Shown here: piece by piece, positions 42,633 through 51,659 of the stretch
Position numbering within the stretch: position 1 is the stretch's first letter
How the letters are laid out: every line of letters begins with the position of its first letter
Assembly (NCBI RefSeq): GCF_036016755.1
Contig: NZ_JAYXIH010000020.1
Location: forward strand, 1-64,000
Reading direction: 5' to 3'
Origin: Aurantimonas coralicida_A
GTDB lineage: Bacteria; Pseudomonadota; Alphaproteobacteria; Rhizobiales; Rhizobiaceae
DNA: 64,000 nt
Notes under the pieces: model-generated
Told to the model about the DNA's origin: nothing
Seen by the model: the letters and a program-made list of their open reading frames with translations, nothing else
The model's database searches: none
Program-made: the position numbers and the translations under genes

Positions 42633-43435
42633 GCGAGCGGCTTTTTACCCGGCTTTTCCTCAGCCTCGTCGCGCTGTTCCTCGCCGGCCCCTTGGTCGTC
42701 ATCGCCGGTGTGTCGGTCAACGAAAAGCGCAGCCTGACCTTTCCGCCCGAAGGCTTCTCGTTTCACTGGTATGCCCAGATCTTCACCGATGCCGGCTGGC
42801 GCGGCGCGCTGACGACGTCGGTGCTGATCGCGCTCGGCGCGGCGACGCTCGCCGTCCTGATCGCCCTGCCGATCGCCTATGTTCTGTGGAAGCGCGTCAG
42901 CATCGTCGGCCGGCTGATCCAGACGCTCGGCATCTCGCCCTTCGTGCTGCCGCCGGTGATCATCGCGCTTGGCGCGTTGAGCTTCTGGGCGACGGTCGGC
43001 TCCTACGGCGCCTGGTATAGCGTCGTCATCTCCCACGCGATCTTCTTCACCGGCCTGCCGCTGGTGACGCTGTCGCTGGGCTTTTCGACCATCGACCGGG
43101 GAGTGACCGAGGCGGCGCGCACCATGGGCGCCGACGAGCGCATCATCCTGTCGACGATCGTGCTGCCGATGATCGCGCCCTACATCGTCTCCGGTTTCGC
43201 CTTCGCCTTCGTCCTGTCGCTGAACGAATATATCGTCGCCTACATGACCGTGGGCTTCACGATGGAGACGGTGCCGATCAAGATCTTCAACGCGCTGCGC
43301 TATGGCTACACGCCGACTATGGCCAGCGTCTCGATCCTGTTCGTCGGGGTCGCGGTGGCGGTCTTCGGCCTCGTCGCGCGCTTCGGCGATCTGCCGCGAT
43401 TGCTCGGCGCCTGGAGCGCGGGCGACGAGACATGA
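42629..43435 (+). CDS. ABC transporter permease (PotC-like)
   Basis: 268 residues, six membrane helices, with the EAA loop VTEAARTMGADERIILSTIVLPMIAPYIVSGFAFAFVLSLNEY. Second permease of the importer. ATGA overlap at both ends (with PotB-like gene and with the nitrilase-family gene). Confidence 0.91.
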   Translation: MSERLFTRLFLSLVALFLAGPLVVIAGVSVNEKRSLTFPPEGFSFHWYAQIFTDAGWRGALTTSVLIALGAATLAVLIALPIAYVLWKRVSIVGRLIQTLGISPFVLPPVIIALGALSFWATVGSYGAWYSVVISHAIFFTGLPLVTLSLGFSTIDRGVTEAARTMGADERIILSTIVLPMIAPYIVSGFAFAFVLSLNEYIVAYMTVGFTMETVPIKIFNALRYGYTPTMASVSILFVGVAVAVFGLVARFGDLPRLLGAWSAGDET

Positions 43436-44208
43436 AGGTCGCGGCATTCCAACTCGCGGCTGGCGGCGAGACATCCGCCGCCCGGCTCGCGGCGATCACG
43501 GCCCATATCGCCGACGCGAAACGGGCGGGCGCGACGCTGGCAGTGTTTCCCGAACTCGCCATTCCCGGTTACGGCGCCGGCGACGCGATCAAGGACGCGG
43601 CCAGAGAGCGCGGCGACGAACAGCTGACGGCCCTCGCCCGACTGGCCGACCAAAGCGGCGTCGCCATCGTCGCCGGCATCGCGCTTGAACGCCAAGGCGC
43701 GATCATCAACGCCGCCGCGCTGCTCCGCCCCGGAGAGCAACCCGCCGTCTACGCCAAACGTCAACTCTATGGCGATTATGAAAAGGCGCTGTTTCGCGCC
43801 GGCGAGACGCCTCCCCCCATCATTGAACTCGGTGGGCTGAAGGCCGGCCTGCTGATCTGTTTCGACGTCGAGTTTCCCGAGCATGTCCGCGATCTCGCCA
43901 AGCGCGGCGCCGACATCGTGCTGGTGCCGACGGCGCTGCCGCGGAGCCCGGCGGCGCGCTTCATCGCGCGGAACGTGATCCCGGTGCGCGCCTTCGAGAA
44001 CCAGGTCTTCGTCGTCTATACGGATTGGTGCGGCGTGGACGCGCGCTTTGCTTATCAGGGCCTGTCCTCGATCGCCGCGCCCGACGGCAGCCGCCTCGCC
44101 GCTGCAAGCGAGAGCGAGCCGGCGATGCTCCTCGCCGACATCGATCCCGGTGCCTTCAGCGCCAGCAAAGAGCAAAATCCTTATCTCGACGAGTTGCGGG
44201 CGGATTGA
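43432..44208 (+). CDS. Nitrilase-family carbon-nitrogen hydrolase (amidase)
   Basis: 258 residues. The catalytic triad is visible: Glu in AVFPELAIPGYG, Lys in YAKRQLYGDYEKALFRAGE and Cys in LLICFDVEFPEHVRDLAKRGADIVLVPTA. Such enzymes hydrolyse amides, nitriles or carbamoyl groups. In this operon it could turn a guanidino amide (for example 4-guanidinobutyramide) into the acid that the ureohydrolase cleaves, or act as an N-carbamoyl amidase. Last gene of the run of overlapping genes. Confidence 0.87.
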   Translation: MKVAAFQLAAGGETSAARLAAITAHIADAKRAGATLAVFPELAIPGYGAGDAIKDAARERGDEQLTALARLADQSGVAIVAGIALERQGAIINAAALLRPGEQPAVYAKRQLYGDYEKALFRAGETPPPIIELGGLKAGLLICFDVEFPEHVRDLAKRGADIVLVPTALPRSPAARFIARNVIPVRAFENQVFVVYTDWCGVDARFAYQGLSSIAAPDGSRLAAASESEPAMLLADIDPGAFSASKEQNPYLDELRAD

Positions 44209-44226
44209 GACAAAGGCCGCGCGCAC

Positions 44227-44562
44227 CTACCAGGCGCAGATCTTCGTCTCCGTCTCGGCATTAGCCCAGCAAGCGGGATCGTCCCGCTCGCGCACATAGG
44301 TTCCGGCAAGCGAAATGTTGCGATTGCCCAGATTGACGAAACCGGAGGCGTAGCCGGGGCTGTCGACGAGGAGGATATAGGTGACCCCCGGTCCCTCGAT
44401 GGTGAAGCTTCCGGCCGCGTCCGTCATCTCAAAATCGCAGTCGAAATAGCCGTCGTCGCTGGCGAAGCACTTCGCCGGCTTGGCCTCGGCACCCGTAGCG
44501 AAAACGACGAGGGCGAGCGCCGCAAGGCCGCCCGCCCTTTTCAATGCCTTATTCGACACCAT
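44227..44562 (-). CDS. Small secreted protein of unknown function
   Basis: 111 residues. Signal peptide ALKRAGGLAALALVVFATGAEA, cleavage near residue 27. The mature part has KCFASDDGYFDCDFEMTDAAGSFTIEGPGVTYILLVDSPGYASGFVNLG and ends ETKICAW; four Cys residues could form two disulfides. Similar small secreted proteins occur in other Hyphomicrobiales, but no role is known to me. ATG 44562 chosen because the signal peptide starts there; an upstream frame to 44652 is without merit. Confidence 0.72.
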   Translation of the reverse strand: MVSNKALKRAGGLAALALVVFATGAEAKPAKCFASDDGYFDCDFEMTDAAGSFTIEGPGVTYILLVDSPGYASGFVNLGNRNISLAGTYVRERDDPACWANAETETKICAW

Positions 44563-44700
44563 GACCGCCTCCCAGCGAACCGGCCACGTCATGTGGCCGT
44601 ATCGTGCGAGATTAGCACGGCGCGCGTGCCGCAGGGAGAGGCTTGCAAGCAAATGCGCGCCTCTCGCGACGGCCGAAACAGGCCGCCGTTCCCTTGCGAT

Positions 44701-46350
44701 CTAGCGCGTCAGGCGCTTGTAGGTCGGGCGTTTGGGGTTGACCGATTCCGGGCCGAGGCGGCGGATCTTGTCCTGCTCGTAATCCTCGAAATTGCCCTCG
44801 AACCATTCGACGTGGCTGTCGCCCTCGAAGGCGAGAATGTGCGTCGCCAGCCGGTCGAGGAACATGCGATCATGGCTGATCACCACTGCGCAGCCGGCAT
44901 ATTCCTCCAGCGCGTCCTCGAGCGCGGTCAGCGTCTCGGTGTCGAGATCGTTGGTCGGCTCATCGAGCAGGATGACGTTGGCGCCCGACTTCAGCATCTT
45001 GGCGAGATGCACCCGATTGCGCTGGCCGCCCGAGAGGGTGCCGACCTTCTGCTGCTGGTCGCTGCCCTTGAAGTTGAAGTTACCGACATAGGCCCGCGAG
45101 TTCATCTCGTATTTGCCGAGCTTCATGATGTCGACGCCGCCCGACACCTCTTCCCAGACCGTCTTGTTCGGTGCGAGATCGTCGCGGCTCTGGTCGACAT
45201 AACCGAGGTCCACCGTTTCGCCGACATCGACCTTGCCGCTGTCGGGCTGTTCCTGGCCGGTGATCATCTTGAACAAGGTCGACTTGCCGGCGCCGTTCGG
45301 GCCGATGATGCCGACGATGCCGCCGGCCGGCAGCTTGAACGACAGGTCTTCGATCAGCACCCGGTCGCCATAGCTCTTGGTCAGGTTCTCGACCTCGATC
45401 ACCCGGTTGCCGAGCCGCTCGCCGGTCGGGATGACGATCCTGCCGTCGGCCGGTTTGCGGTTTTCGGCGATCTCGACCAGCTCGTTATAGGCCTTGATGC
45501 GCGCCTTCGACTTGGTCTGCCGAGCCTTGGCACCCTGCTGAATCCATTCGCGCTCGCGGGTGAGTGCCCGCATGCGGGCGTCGTCCTCGCGGCCCTCTTG
45601 CTTCATGCGCTTGGCCTTCTTCTCCAGGTAGCTGGAGTAGTTGCCCTCGTAAGGCATGCCGCGGCCGCGATCGAGCTCAAGGATCCAGCCGGTGACGTTG
45701 TCGAGGAAGTAGCGATCATGGGTGACCATCAGCACCGAGCCCTCGTACTCCCTGAGGTGCTTTTCGAGCCACAGGATGGTCTCGGCGTCGAGATGGTTGG
45801 TCGGTTCATCGAGCAAGAGGATGTCCGGCTTCGACAGGAGCAGCTGGCAAAGCGCCACTCGGCGCTTTTCGCCCCCGGACAGTGGCGCGATCAGCGCGTC
45901 GGCCGGCGGACAGCGCAGCGCGTCCATCGCCATCTCGACCTGGGATTCGAGATCCCACAAATTCTGGGCGTCGATCAGATCCTGGAGCTTCGCCCCCTCC
46001 TCCGCCGTCTCCTCGGAGTAGTTCATCATCAGTTCGTTGTAGCGATCGAGGATCGCCTGTTTGTCGGAAACGCCCAGCATGACGTTCTCGAAGACCGTTT
46101 TGGTTTCGTCGAGATGCGGCTCCTGCGGCAGATAGCCGACCGTGGCGCCTTCGGCCGCCCAGGCCTCGCCGGTGAATTCCGTGTCGTTGCCTGCCATGAT
46201 CTTCAGCAGCGTCGACTTACCCGAGCCGTTGGGGCCGAGAATGCCGATCTTGGCGTCCGGATAGAAAGACAGATGGATGTTCTCCAGGACCTTCTTGTTG
46301 CCGTAGGCCTTGGTAAGTCCGGACATGTGATAGATGAACTGGCGTGCCAT
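44701..46350 (-). CDS. ettA: Energy-dependent translational throttle protein EttA (ABC-F)
   Basis: 549 residues, two ABC domains without membrane parts. First domain: GPNGSGKST, LSGGEKRRVALCQLLL, ILLLDEPTNHLD; second: GPNGAGKST, LSGGQRNRVHLAKML, VILLDEPTNDLD. Between them is the charged linker (EKKAKRMKQEGREDDARMRALTREREWIQQGAKARQTKSKARI). EttA binds the ribosomal E site and links translation to the ATP/ADP state. Length and motifs are normal. Confidence 0.96.
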   Translation of the reverse strand: MARQFIYHMSGLTKAYGNKKVLENIHLSFYPDAKIGILGPNGSGKSTLLKIMAGNDTEFTGEAWAAEGATVGYLPQEPHLDETKTVFENVMLGVSDKQAILDRYNELMMNYSEETAEEGAKLQDLIDAQNLWDLESQVEMAMDALRCPPADALIAPLSGGEKRRVALCQLLLSKPDILLLDEPTNHLDAETILWLEKHLREYEGSVLMVTHDRYFLDNVTGWILELDRGRGMPYEGNYSSYLEKKAKRMKQEGREDDARMRALTREREWIQQGAKARQTKSKARIKAYNELVEIAENRKPADGRIVIPTGERLGNRVIEVENLTKSYGDRVLIEDLSFKLPAGGIVGIIGPNGAGKSTLFKMITGQEQPDSGKVDVGETVDLGYVDQSRDDLAPNKTVWEEVSGGVDIMKLGKYEMNSRAYVGNFNFKGSDQQQKVGTLSGGQRNRVHLAKMLKSGANVILLDEPTNDLDTETLTALEDALEEYAGCAVVISHDRMFLDRLATHILAFEGDSHVEWFEGNFEDYEQDKIRRLGPESVNPKRPTYKRLTR

Positions 46351-46535
46351 GGCGCGCTGCCGCTCCGTGTGAATGATGGGAAAAGAGAAGTTGCGCCGTA
46401 CCTAAGCCATCAGGCGCGCCGGGGCAACGGGCGCGGGCGGCATCATCGTCACAGCGACACACCGTTTGCTCGCCCCACCGTCATGCCGACCTATCCTTCT
46501 CGCCACGCCCCGCCACGCCCCGCCTGCAGCCGCAA

Positions 46536-46979
46536 CTAGCAGTTCAGCGCTACGTTCGCCCGCTGCGAAATCTCAACGAGCACCCGCTCGGCAGCGACGA
46601 GATCCTCAGGCGAAAGACCTTCCGTCACCTTTGCGACTGTTGCCGCGACATCCGCGCGCAGCGGATCGAACAATTCCCTGCCCGATGCACTCAACCGATA
46701 GAAGGACTCGTTTGTTGTACAATCCTGCGTGATCTCGAGCAAATACCTCGCAGTCAGAGCATCTATCGCTGCCTCAACTTCCAGACCCGTCGAGACGACA
46801 TGACCTCGGATCATCGCGTGGGTAAGCTGCTGTTTGGACAGCGATGCAGTTCCCTGCGCGAAGACCAGAACTGTCCACTGCGGGAAGGAGATTCCCGTCC
46901 CTTCTAGCTTGCGTTCAAGCAACGCCCGCATCGCTCGCTCGGCGCCTCCAAGAAAGCGGCTGATGTTTGCTGCAGACAT
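46536..46979 (-). CDS. MarR-like winged-helix regulator
   Basis: 147 residues. SRFLGGAERAMRALLERKLEGTGISFPQWTVLVFA, LTHAMIRGHVVSTGLEVEAAIDALTARYLLEI and YRLSASGRELFDPLRADVAATVAKVTEGLSPEDLVAAERVLVEI give the helix-wing-helix order of MarR proteins, though sequence in the recognition helix is unusual. Divergent from a second MarR gene at 47150, with two operator-like repeats between them. Codon use seems less GC-biased than in neighbours, which hints at later arrival. Partner genes are not evident. Confidence 0.75.
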   Translation of the reverse strand: MSAANISRFLGGAERAMRALLERKLEGTGISFPQWTVLVFAQGTASLSKQQLTHAMIRGHVVSTGLEVEAAIDALTARYLLEITQDCTTNESFYRLSASGRELFDPLRADVAATVAKVTEGLSPEDLVAAERVLVEISQRANVALNC

Positions 46980-47089
46980 CGAACTCTCCTGATTGGAATG
47001 AATGCTCGGGTCGGCCCGAACCGCGTGCGGCGGCGACGCTTAACACCGTCCCTCACGGTCACAACCATCCCATCAGACTCTCCGAAAAC

Positions 47090-47131
47090 TGACAATATGC
47101 TGTCAAATATAACGTTGGCAACATGCTGTCA
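47090..47131. promoter_or_regulatory. Twin operator-like repeats between divergent MarR genes
   Basis: Site A is TGACA-ATATGC-TGTCA (47090-47105), a perfect palindrome with 6-base spacer. Site B is TGGCA-ACATGC-TGTCA (47116-47131), the same spacing with one mismatch. Centres are 26 bases apart. They lie in the 170-base region between the MarR genes at 46979 and 47150, where either product would control both. Confidence 0.65.
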
Positions 47132-47149
47132 ATATGCCATCTTCAACGG

Positions 47150-47596
47150 ATGGCTGAAACACCTGCAAAGATCGAAGAGACCGGACAATTGATCTTTGAA
47201 ATTCTGCGATTGCACGGTCGCCTCGTTGGCGCCGGCGACGCGCTGGTGAGTTCGCTCGGGCTCACCAGCGCAAGGTGGCAACTGCTCGGCACGATCGTTG
47301 GCGGCGGTCGCGCCCTCACCGTTTCCGACATTGCCCGCTCGCTCGGCCAATCGCGGCAATCAGTGCAGCGACTGGTGAACGAGCTGGTTTCCGAAGGTAT
47401 CGTTCAGATGGCCCCGAACCCCGGACATCGTCGGGCACCCCTCTTGTCGCTGACACGACAGGGTGCAGAGATATATGAGCGCGCGGAGGCATCTCGCCTG
47501 CCTTGGACGGCCAAACTTTCAGAAGCTCTTGAGGCTTTTGATATTGGTGCCGCAGCGAAGACACTCGCCACGCTACGAGCTGCGCTGGAACGCTGA
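47150..47596 (+). CDS. MarR family transcriptional regulator
   Basis: 148 residues. FEILRLHGRLVGAGDALVSSLGLTSARWQLLGTIVGGGRALTVSDIARSLGQSRQSVQRLVNELVSEGIVQMAPNPGHRRAPLLSLTRQGAEIYERAE is a standard MarR winged helix, with the recognition helix SRQSVQRLVNEL. Start ATG 47150 (an upstream ATG at 47123 lies inside operator site B). The downstream DMT exporter gene is on the other strand. Confidence 0.85.
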   Translation: MAETPAKIEETGQLIFEILRLHGRLVGAGDALVSSLGLTSARWQLLGTIVGGGRALTVSDIARSLGQSRQSVQRLVNELVSEGIVQMAPNPGHRRAPLLSLTRQGAEIYERAEASRLPWTAKLSEALEAFDIGAAAKTLATLRAALER

Positions 47597-47634
47597 TCGT
47601 CATCACCGGCGATCAGAAGGTGCTGATCGCCGGA

Positions 47635-48654
47635 TTAAATGTCGCCTCCCGGACGGATCGCCGGATCTGGACTCTGGGTTTCTCGCGCGCTGCGACGCTC
47701 CGACAGAGATCCGCGACGGACCAGCCCGATCAGCCGCCCGTCGATGGCTGCGAGACCCAGGCCGATCAGCCCCATTCCGAGAAAGTGGCGAGGATCGAGG
47801 CGTTCCCCCAAGACCAGGGAGCCGAGGATGATGGCGCTGACCGGAATCAAGAAGGTCACGAGCAAGAGGTTGGTCGCGCCGGCCGTCGCCAGAATGCGGA
47901 AGTAGAGAACATAGGCGAGCGCCGTCGACAGAGCCGCGATGCCGAGGATCGCGCCGACGGTCGGCAAGCTCGGCATCGCCAACGTCCAGGGCCGATCCAC
48001 GACGAGCGCCAGCGGCAGCAGCAGCAGCGTCGACGCAGTCACCTGTCCGGTGGCCGTCGCCAGCGGCGCGACGCCCATGCGCTTGAACCGCCGGCCGAAG
48101 ATGCCGGCGAGCGCGTAGGAGAACGCCGCCGCGAGACAGGCCAACTGCGCCACCACGCCCAGGCCGAAACCCTCCAGCGCCGCCGGCCCGATCATCACCG
48201 CGACACCGCTGAGACCGGCGACGATACCGACCAACCGCTTGCCGGTCAGCTTCTCGTCATCGGTCAGGACATGCGCCACGAGCACGGCGAACAGCGGCGT
48301 CGTGGCGTTGAGGATGGCTGCGAGGCCCGACGCGATCTGGGTCTGGCCCCAGACGAGCAGGCTGAACGGCACGGCGTTGTTGATGAGGCCCATGATAAGG
48401 AAGGCAGCCCAGACGCGCCACTCCCTCGGCATCCTGACGCCCAGCAACCCAAGCGCGGCGAACAGAATCATGCTGGCCAGGCCGACCCGCAGCACAACGA
48501 TAGTGAAGGGCGGCAGCTCCTTCACCGCCACCTCGGTGAAGAAGAAGGAACCGCCCCACAATACCGAGAGGGTGAGCAACATGCCCCATTCGCCAAGGGT
48601 CATCGAACGATTGATCGTCGGCGCGGACAATGAGGTGTCGGTCTGGCGGCGCAT
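47635..48654 (-). CDS. DMT superfamily transporter (EamA/RhaT family)
   Basis: 339 residues with ten membrane helices in two EamA repeats: LLTLSVLWGGSFFFTEVAVKELPPFTIVVLRVGLAS and, in the second, ALLSTALAYVLYFRILATAGATNLLLVTFLIPVSAIILGSLVLGERL. Members export metabolites such as amino acids or drugs. ATG 48654 is used; ATG 48603 is an alternative. Convergent with the MarR gene. Substrate unknown. Confidence 0.87.
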   Translation of the reverse strand: MRRQTDTSLSAPTINRSMTLGEWGMLLTLSVLWGGSFFFTEVAVKELPPFTIVVLRVGLASMILFAALGLLGVRMPREWRVWAAFLIMGLINNAVPFSLLVWGQTQIASGLAAILNATTPLFAVLVAHVLTDDEKLTGKRLVGIVAGLSGVAVMIGPAALEGFGLGVVAQLACLAAAFSYALAGIFGRRFKRMGVAPLATATGQVTASTLLLLPLALVVDRPWTLAMPSLPTVGAILGIAALSTALAYVLYFRILATAGATNLLLVTFLIPVSAIILGSLVLGERLDPRHFLGMGLIGLGLAAIDGRLIGLVRRGSLSERRSARETQSPDPAIRPGGDI

Positions 48655-48737
48655 GGTCGAATCGGCTCCCGAGCTGTCGAACCTCGGACCCTATGGAACC
48701 TTGCCGACGATCACGACCCGATTTCCGGACCGTCCGG

Positions 48738-49811
48738 CTATTGCCATCCCGCCGCGTCGACGACGCCGCCCCGGCAGCCGCCGCGCACCTTGTTCGCGGC
48801 CATGACGAGATCGCCGAAATCGGTTTGCGGCGTGATCGTTCCGGCCAAATTGATGCGCAGCTCCGCGATCAACCGGCGACCGCCGTCGCGGGCGCAGTCG
48901 ACCAGCACGCGCTGTCCGGCGCCGCGCCCGAAGGCCTTGTCGAAGGCGGCGCGGACAACCGTTGCGTCGAGATGTGTGCCGACGTTGGTCGCGAACATCT
49001 GGCCGACCGGCGACGCGTTGAGCTTGCCGATCAGCGCGACCGCGTCGGAGAAATATTCCGAGGCGTCGGTGCCGTAGCAGCTGCCATGCTTGATCCATTG
49101 ATGCCGGTCGAGATTCGCCTTGGTCCCCGGCATGACGGCATCGAGAGCCCGCCGCGTCTCTCGGCCCAGCTCAGGCTCCGGCAACGCGCTCCAGTCGCCG
49201 GTTTTGTCAGAGGCAACCGTGCTTGCCGCCACGCCGCAATACTCGTTCCCGCGCGGCTGCGGCCACAGGCCATGCAGGCTAAAGCCGCCATCCTCGCCGC
49301 CGTCCCGGCAGTCCCTTGCTCTTGGCTTGGTCTCGCAGAAGGCGGCGTGCCAACTCGCCGCAAGCACATAGGCACCAGAACCGGAACGCTGGTCGCCGGA
49401 TGGCGGCGTCCCTCGATCATCTGTCCGGCGTTTCGCGCGTCCCTGCCCCAACGCTTTCGCCAATGCGTCGATGCCCCGTTCTAAAGCGCTACGGCTGCTC
49501 GGATCTTCGCGTACAGCGGCCGAGACGCCATCCTCGGCCGCGACGCGGCCACAGCCCACCGCGACCCAGCGGCGCGGCGGCTCGGCGTCCGGAATCACGA
49601 CATAGTAATGCGTCGCTGCCTGGGCGTTGCGGCCGATCAGCACGTATTCCGTCCCCGGCTCCGTCGCGACGCCGCCCGAATTGGTCTGTTTGCGGATCGA
49701 TTGCAGCGCCGGACAGCGCGCCTCGGCGACGAAGCGGCCGGTCATCGGCAGCTGCGCGAAGGCGGATGGGGCGGCGAGCAGGAGCGCGGCAAGCAGACAA
49801 AAGCGTTTCAT
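48738..49811 (-). CDS. Ribonuclease T2 family protein, secreted
   Basis: About 357 residues. Signal peptide MKRFCLLAALLLAAPSAFAQ. The two active-site blocks of RNase T2 are present: GFSLHGLWPQ (CAS I, catalytic His) and HQWIKHGSCYG (CAS II, Glu-less but with His/Lys). About 110 residues before the domain have no known match. Should degrade RNA in the periplasm or outside. ATG 49811 is chosen as it starts the signal peptide. Single gene. Confidence 0.87.
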   Translation of the reverse strand: MKRFCLLAALLLAAPSAFAQLPMTGRFVAEARCPALQSIRKQTNSGGVATEPGTEYVLIGRNAQAATHYYVVIPDAEPPRRWVAVGCGRVAAEDGVSAAVREDPSSRSALERGIDALAKALGQGRAKRRTDDRGTPPSGDQRSGSGAYVLAASWHAAFCETKPRARDCRDGGEDGGFSLHGLWPQPRGNEYCGVAASTVASDKTGDWSALPEPELGRETRRALDAVMPGTKANLDRHQWIKHGSCYGTDASEYFSDAVALIGKLNASPVGQMFATNVGTHLDATVVRAAFDKAFGRGAGQRVLVDCARDGGRRLIAELRINLAGTITPQTDFGDLVMAANKVRGGCRGGVVDAAGWQ

Positions 49812-49991
49812 GGGCTTTCGATACGTCAGAGCGGCGGCGGGCGAAAGACCGCCGGGCGATCGGGTCAAGCAGAGGGCCATTTCAAGGGGTTTGGGCCGGT
49901 GCCTCTTCGCGCTATACCGATGCTCGGTGCGCGTGGAAGAACGTCACCCGGCCCGGCCATCCCGTTGGCCGCCACGGACGAGGATGCGCCG

Positions 49992-50930
49992 TTGTTCGAT
50001 CACCGAGAAACCATCGACAGCCGTTCCGGCGCGGCGGTTCACGTCTACAGCCGCAAGGCACAGGGACTTGCGCGCGGCATCGTTCTGATCAACCACGGTC
50101 TTGCCGAACATGCAGGCCGCTACGGCCGCTTTGCCGCCGAACTGGCCGGGTTCGGCTTCCACGTCGTCGCCCATGATCACCGTGGCCACGGCTCGACCAG
50201 CGCGTCCGACGCGCCCTTCCGAAGATTCGCCCGCCGCCACGGCGCCGACAGGGTGCTCACCGACTGCCGGGCGGTCCATACCCATGCCCTTGGCCGTTAT
50301 CCCGGCCTGCCGGTGGTGGTCTTCGGCCATTCGATGGGCGGGCTGATCGCCCTGAACTATGCGGAAACCCACGGCCGCGACCTCGCCGGCGCCGCGGTGT
50401 GGAACGCCAATTTCCAGACCGGGCTGCAGGAACGCGTCGGCCGGCTGGCGCTCAAGGCCGAAAAGGCGCTGAAGGGATCGGACGTGCCGAGCGCGCTGCT
50501 CCAGCGCGCCACCTTCGACGCTTGGGGCAAGGCGATCGAGCCGCGCCGCACCATGTTCGACTGGCTGTCGCATGATGACGCCGCAGTCGATGCCTATATC
50601 GCCGACCCGCTCTGCGGCTTTTCGCCGACCTTGTCGATGATGGAGGATGTGATGACCCTAATCTTCCAAGGCGGCTCGCAGGCCGGGCTCGACATGCTGC
50701 CGCCCGCGCTGCCGCTTCACCTCCTCGGCGGCACCGCCGACCCGGTGACCGACAAGGGCGAGGCGATCCGGTGGCTGGCCGGCCATCTGCGCCATGCCGG
50801 CTCGCGCGACGTCATGGTCGAGATCATCGAGGGCGCCCGGCACGAGACGCTGCACGAATTACCGGCCTATCGCGAGCCCGCCGTCGCCAGTCTCACAGCC
50901 TGGCTCCAGCGGATCGTCCCGGCGAGTTGA
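49992..50930 (+). CDS. Alpha/beta hydrolase, monoacylglycerol lipase/lysophospholipase-like
   Basis: About 312 residues. GIVLINHGLAEHAGRYGRFAAELAGFGFHVVAHDHRGHGST and the nucleophile elbow VFGHSMGGLIAL (catalytic Ser) define the Hydrolase_4 group; TADPVTDKG and ARHETLHE supply the Asp and His. I chose the TTG at 49992, with GAGGA eight bases before it and the family-like start LFDHRETI; an ATG at 49920 in the same frame lacks a binding site. Acts on lipids or esters in the cytosol. Confidence 0.83.
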   Translation: MFDHRETIDSRSGAAVHVYSRKAQGLARGIVLINHGLAEHAGRYGRFAAELAGFGFHVVAHDHRGHGSTSASDAPFRRFARRHGADRVLTDCRAVHTHALGRYPGLPVVVFGHSMGGLIALNYAETHGRDLAGAAVWNANFQTGLQERVGRLALKAEKALKGSDVPSALLQRATFDAWGKAIEPRRTMFDWLSHDDAAVDAYIADPLCGFSPTLSMMEDVMTLIFQGGSQAGLDMLPPALPLHLLGGTADPVTDKGEAIRWLAGHLRHAGSRDVMVEIIEGARHETLHELPAYREPAVASLTAWLQRIVPAS

Positions 50931-51020
50931 GGCGTTCGCCTTATTCGACCCCACGCGTCCTGTCGACGCGCCGCAACCCGCTACAGATCTTGCGCTTCGT
51001 TCAAGATCGGAGACAGTAAG

Positions 51021-51470
51021 TTGGCCATGGAGCAATTCCTCGATCCAGAGACACTCGGCACCGCCGCCCGGCAAGCCGGTCGGCTGATCGTCGCGGCTCT
51101 GTTCACCGGCGCGATCGGCTATGAACGGGAACGCAAGGATCAACCCGCCGGATTGCGGACGCACATGCTGGTGGGAATCGGCGCCTGCCTGTTCACCCTC
51201 CTGATGACGCTGCTGATCGGCCGGTTCGACAGCGGCGACGTGCGCGCCGACCCGATCCGCGTCGTCGGGGCAATCACCAGCGGCGTGGCATTTCTCGCCG
51301 CCGGCGTGATCATCCAGGCGCGCGGTCGCGTGCACGGGCTGACCACCGGCGCTTCGCTCTGGCTGGCAGGCGCCATCGGTCTGGGTGCCGGGTTGGGCGA
51401 GTACCTTCTATCCTTTATTGCGGTGGTGCTGACGCTCGTCGTGCTGCGGGTGGTCAAGGCATTCGAGTAG
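51021..51470 (+). CDS. MgtC/SapB family membrane protein
   Basis: About 149 residues with four membrane helices; AALFTGAIGYERERKDQPAGLRTHMLVGIGACLFTLL and VVGAITSGVAFLAAGVIIQARGRVHGLTTGASLWLAGAIGLGAG are the MgtC signature regions. The C-terminal ACT-like domain of the larger members is missing, as in many short members. The TTG at 51021 is well placed after GGAG; an ATG at 51027 is possible. Role in Mg2+ stress is inferred from the family. Confidence 0.87.
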   Translation: MAMEQFLDPETLGTAARQAGRLIVAALFTGAIGYERERKDQPAGLRTHMLVGIGACLFTLLMTLLIGRFDSGDVRADPIRVVGAITSGVAFLAAGVIIQARGRVHGLTTGASLWLAGAIGLGAGLGEYLLSFIAVVLTLVVLRVVKAFE

Positions 51471-51659
51471 CGACCAGGTCCCGCGCGATCCTCCAGATTT
51501 GCATGGCTTCGTCATAGCGCAATGGGGCGTGCCGGCTGCGCTTTTCGCGCGAATCTTTTGAAATGGCTGGATTCACGAATCATCCGCCATGCACAGAAAG
51601 CATGGCTGACATGCCAAAACCTCTCTGGTTTTGGATGCGAGAATCCCTATGTAGAGAGT

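Noticed and set aside
44593..46539. Open frame of 648 codons on the + strand opposite ettA
   Set aside because: EttA on the minus strand is unmistakable; the antisense product has no known pattern.
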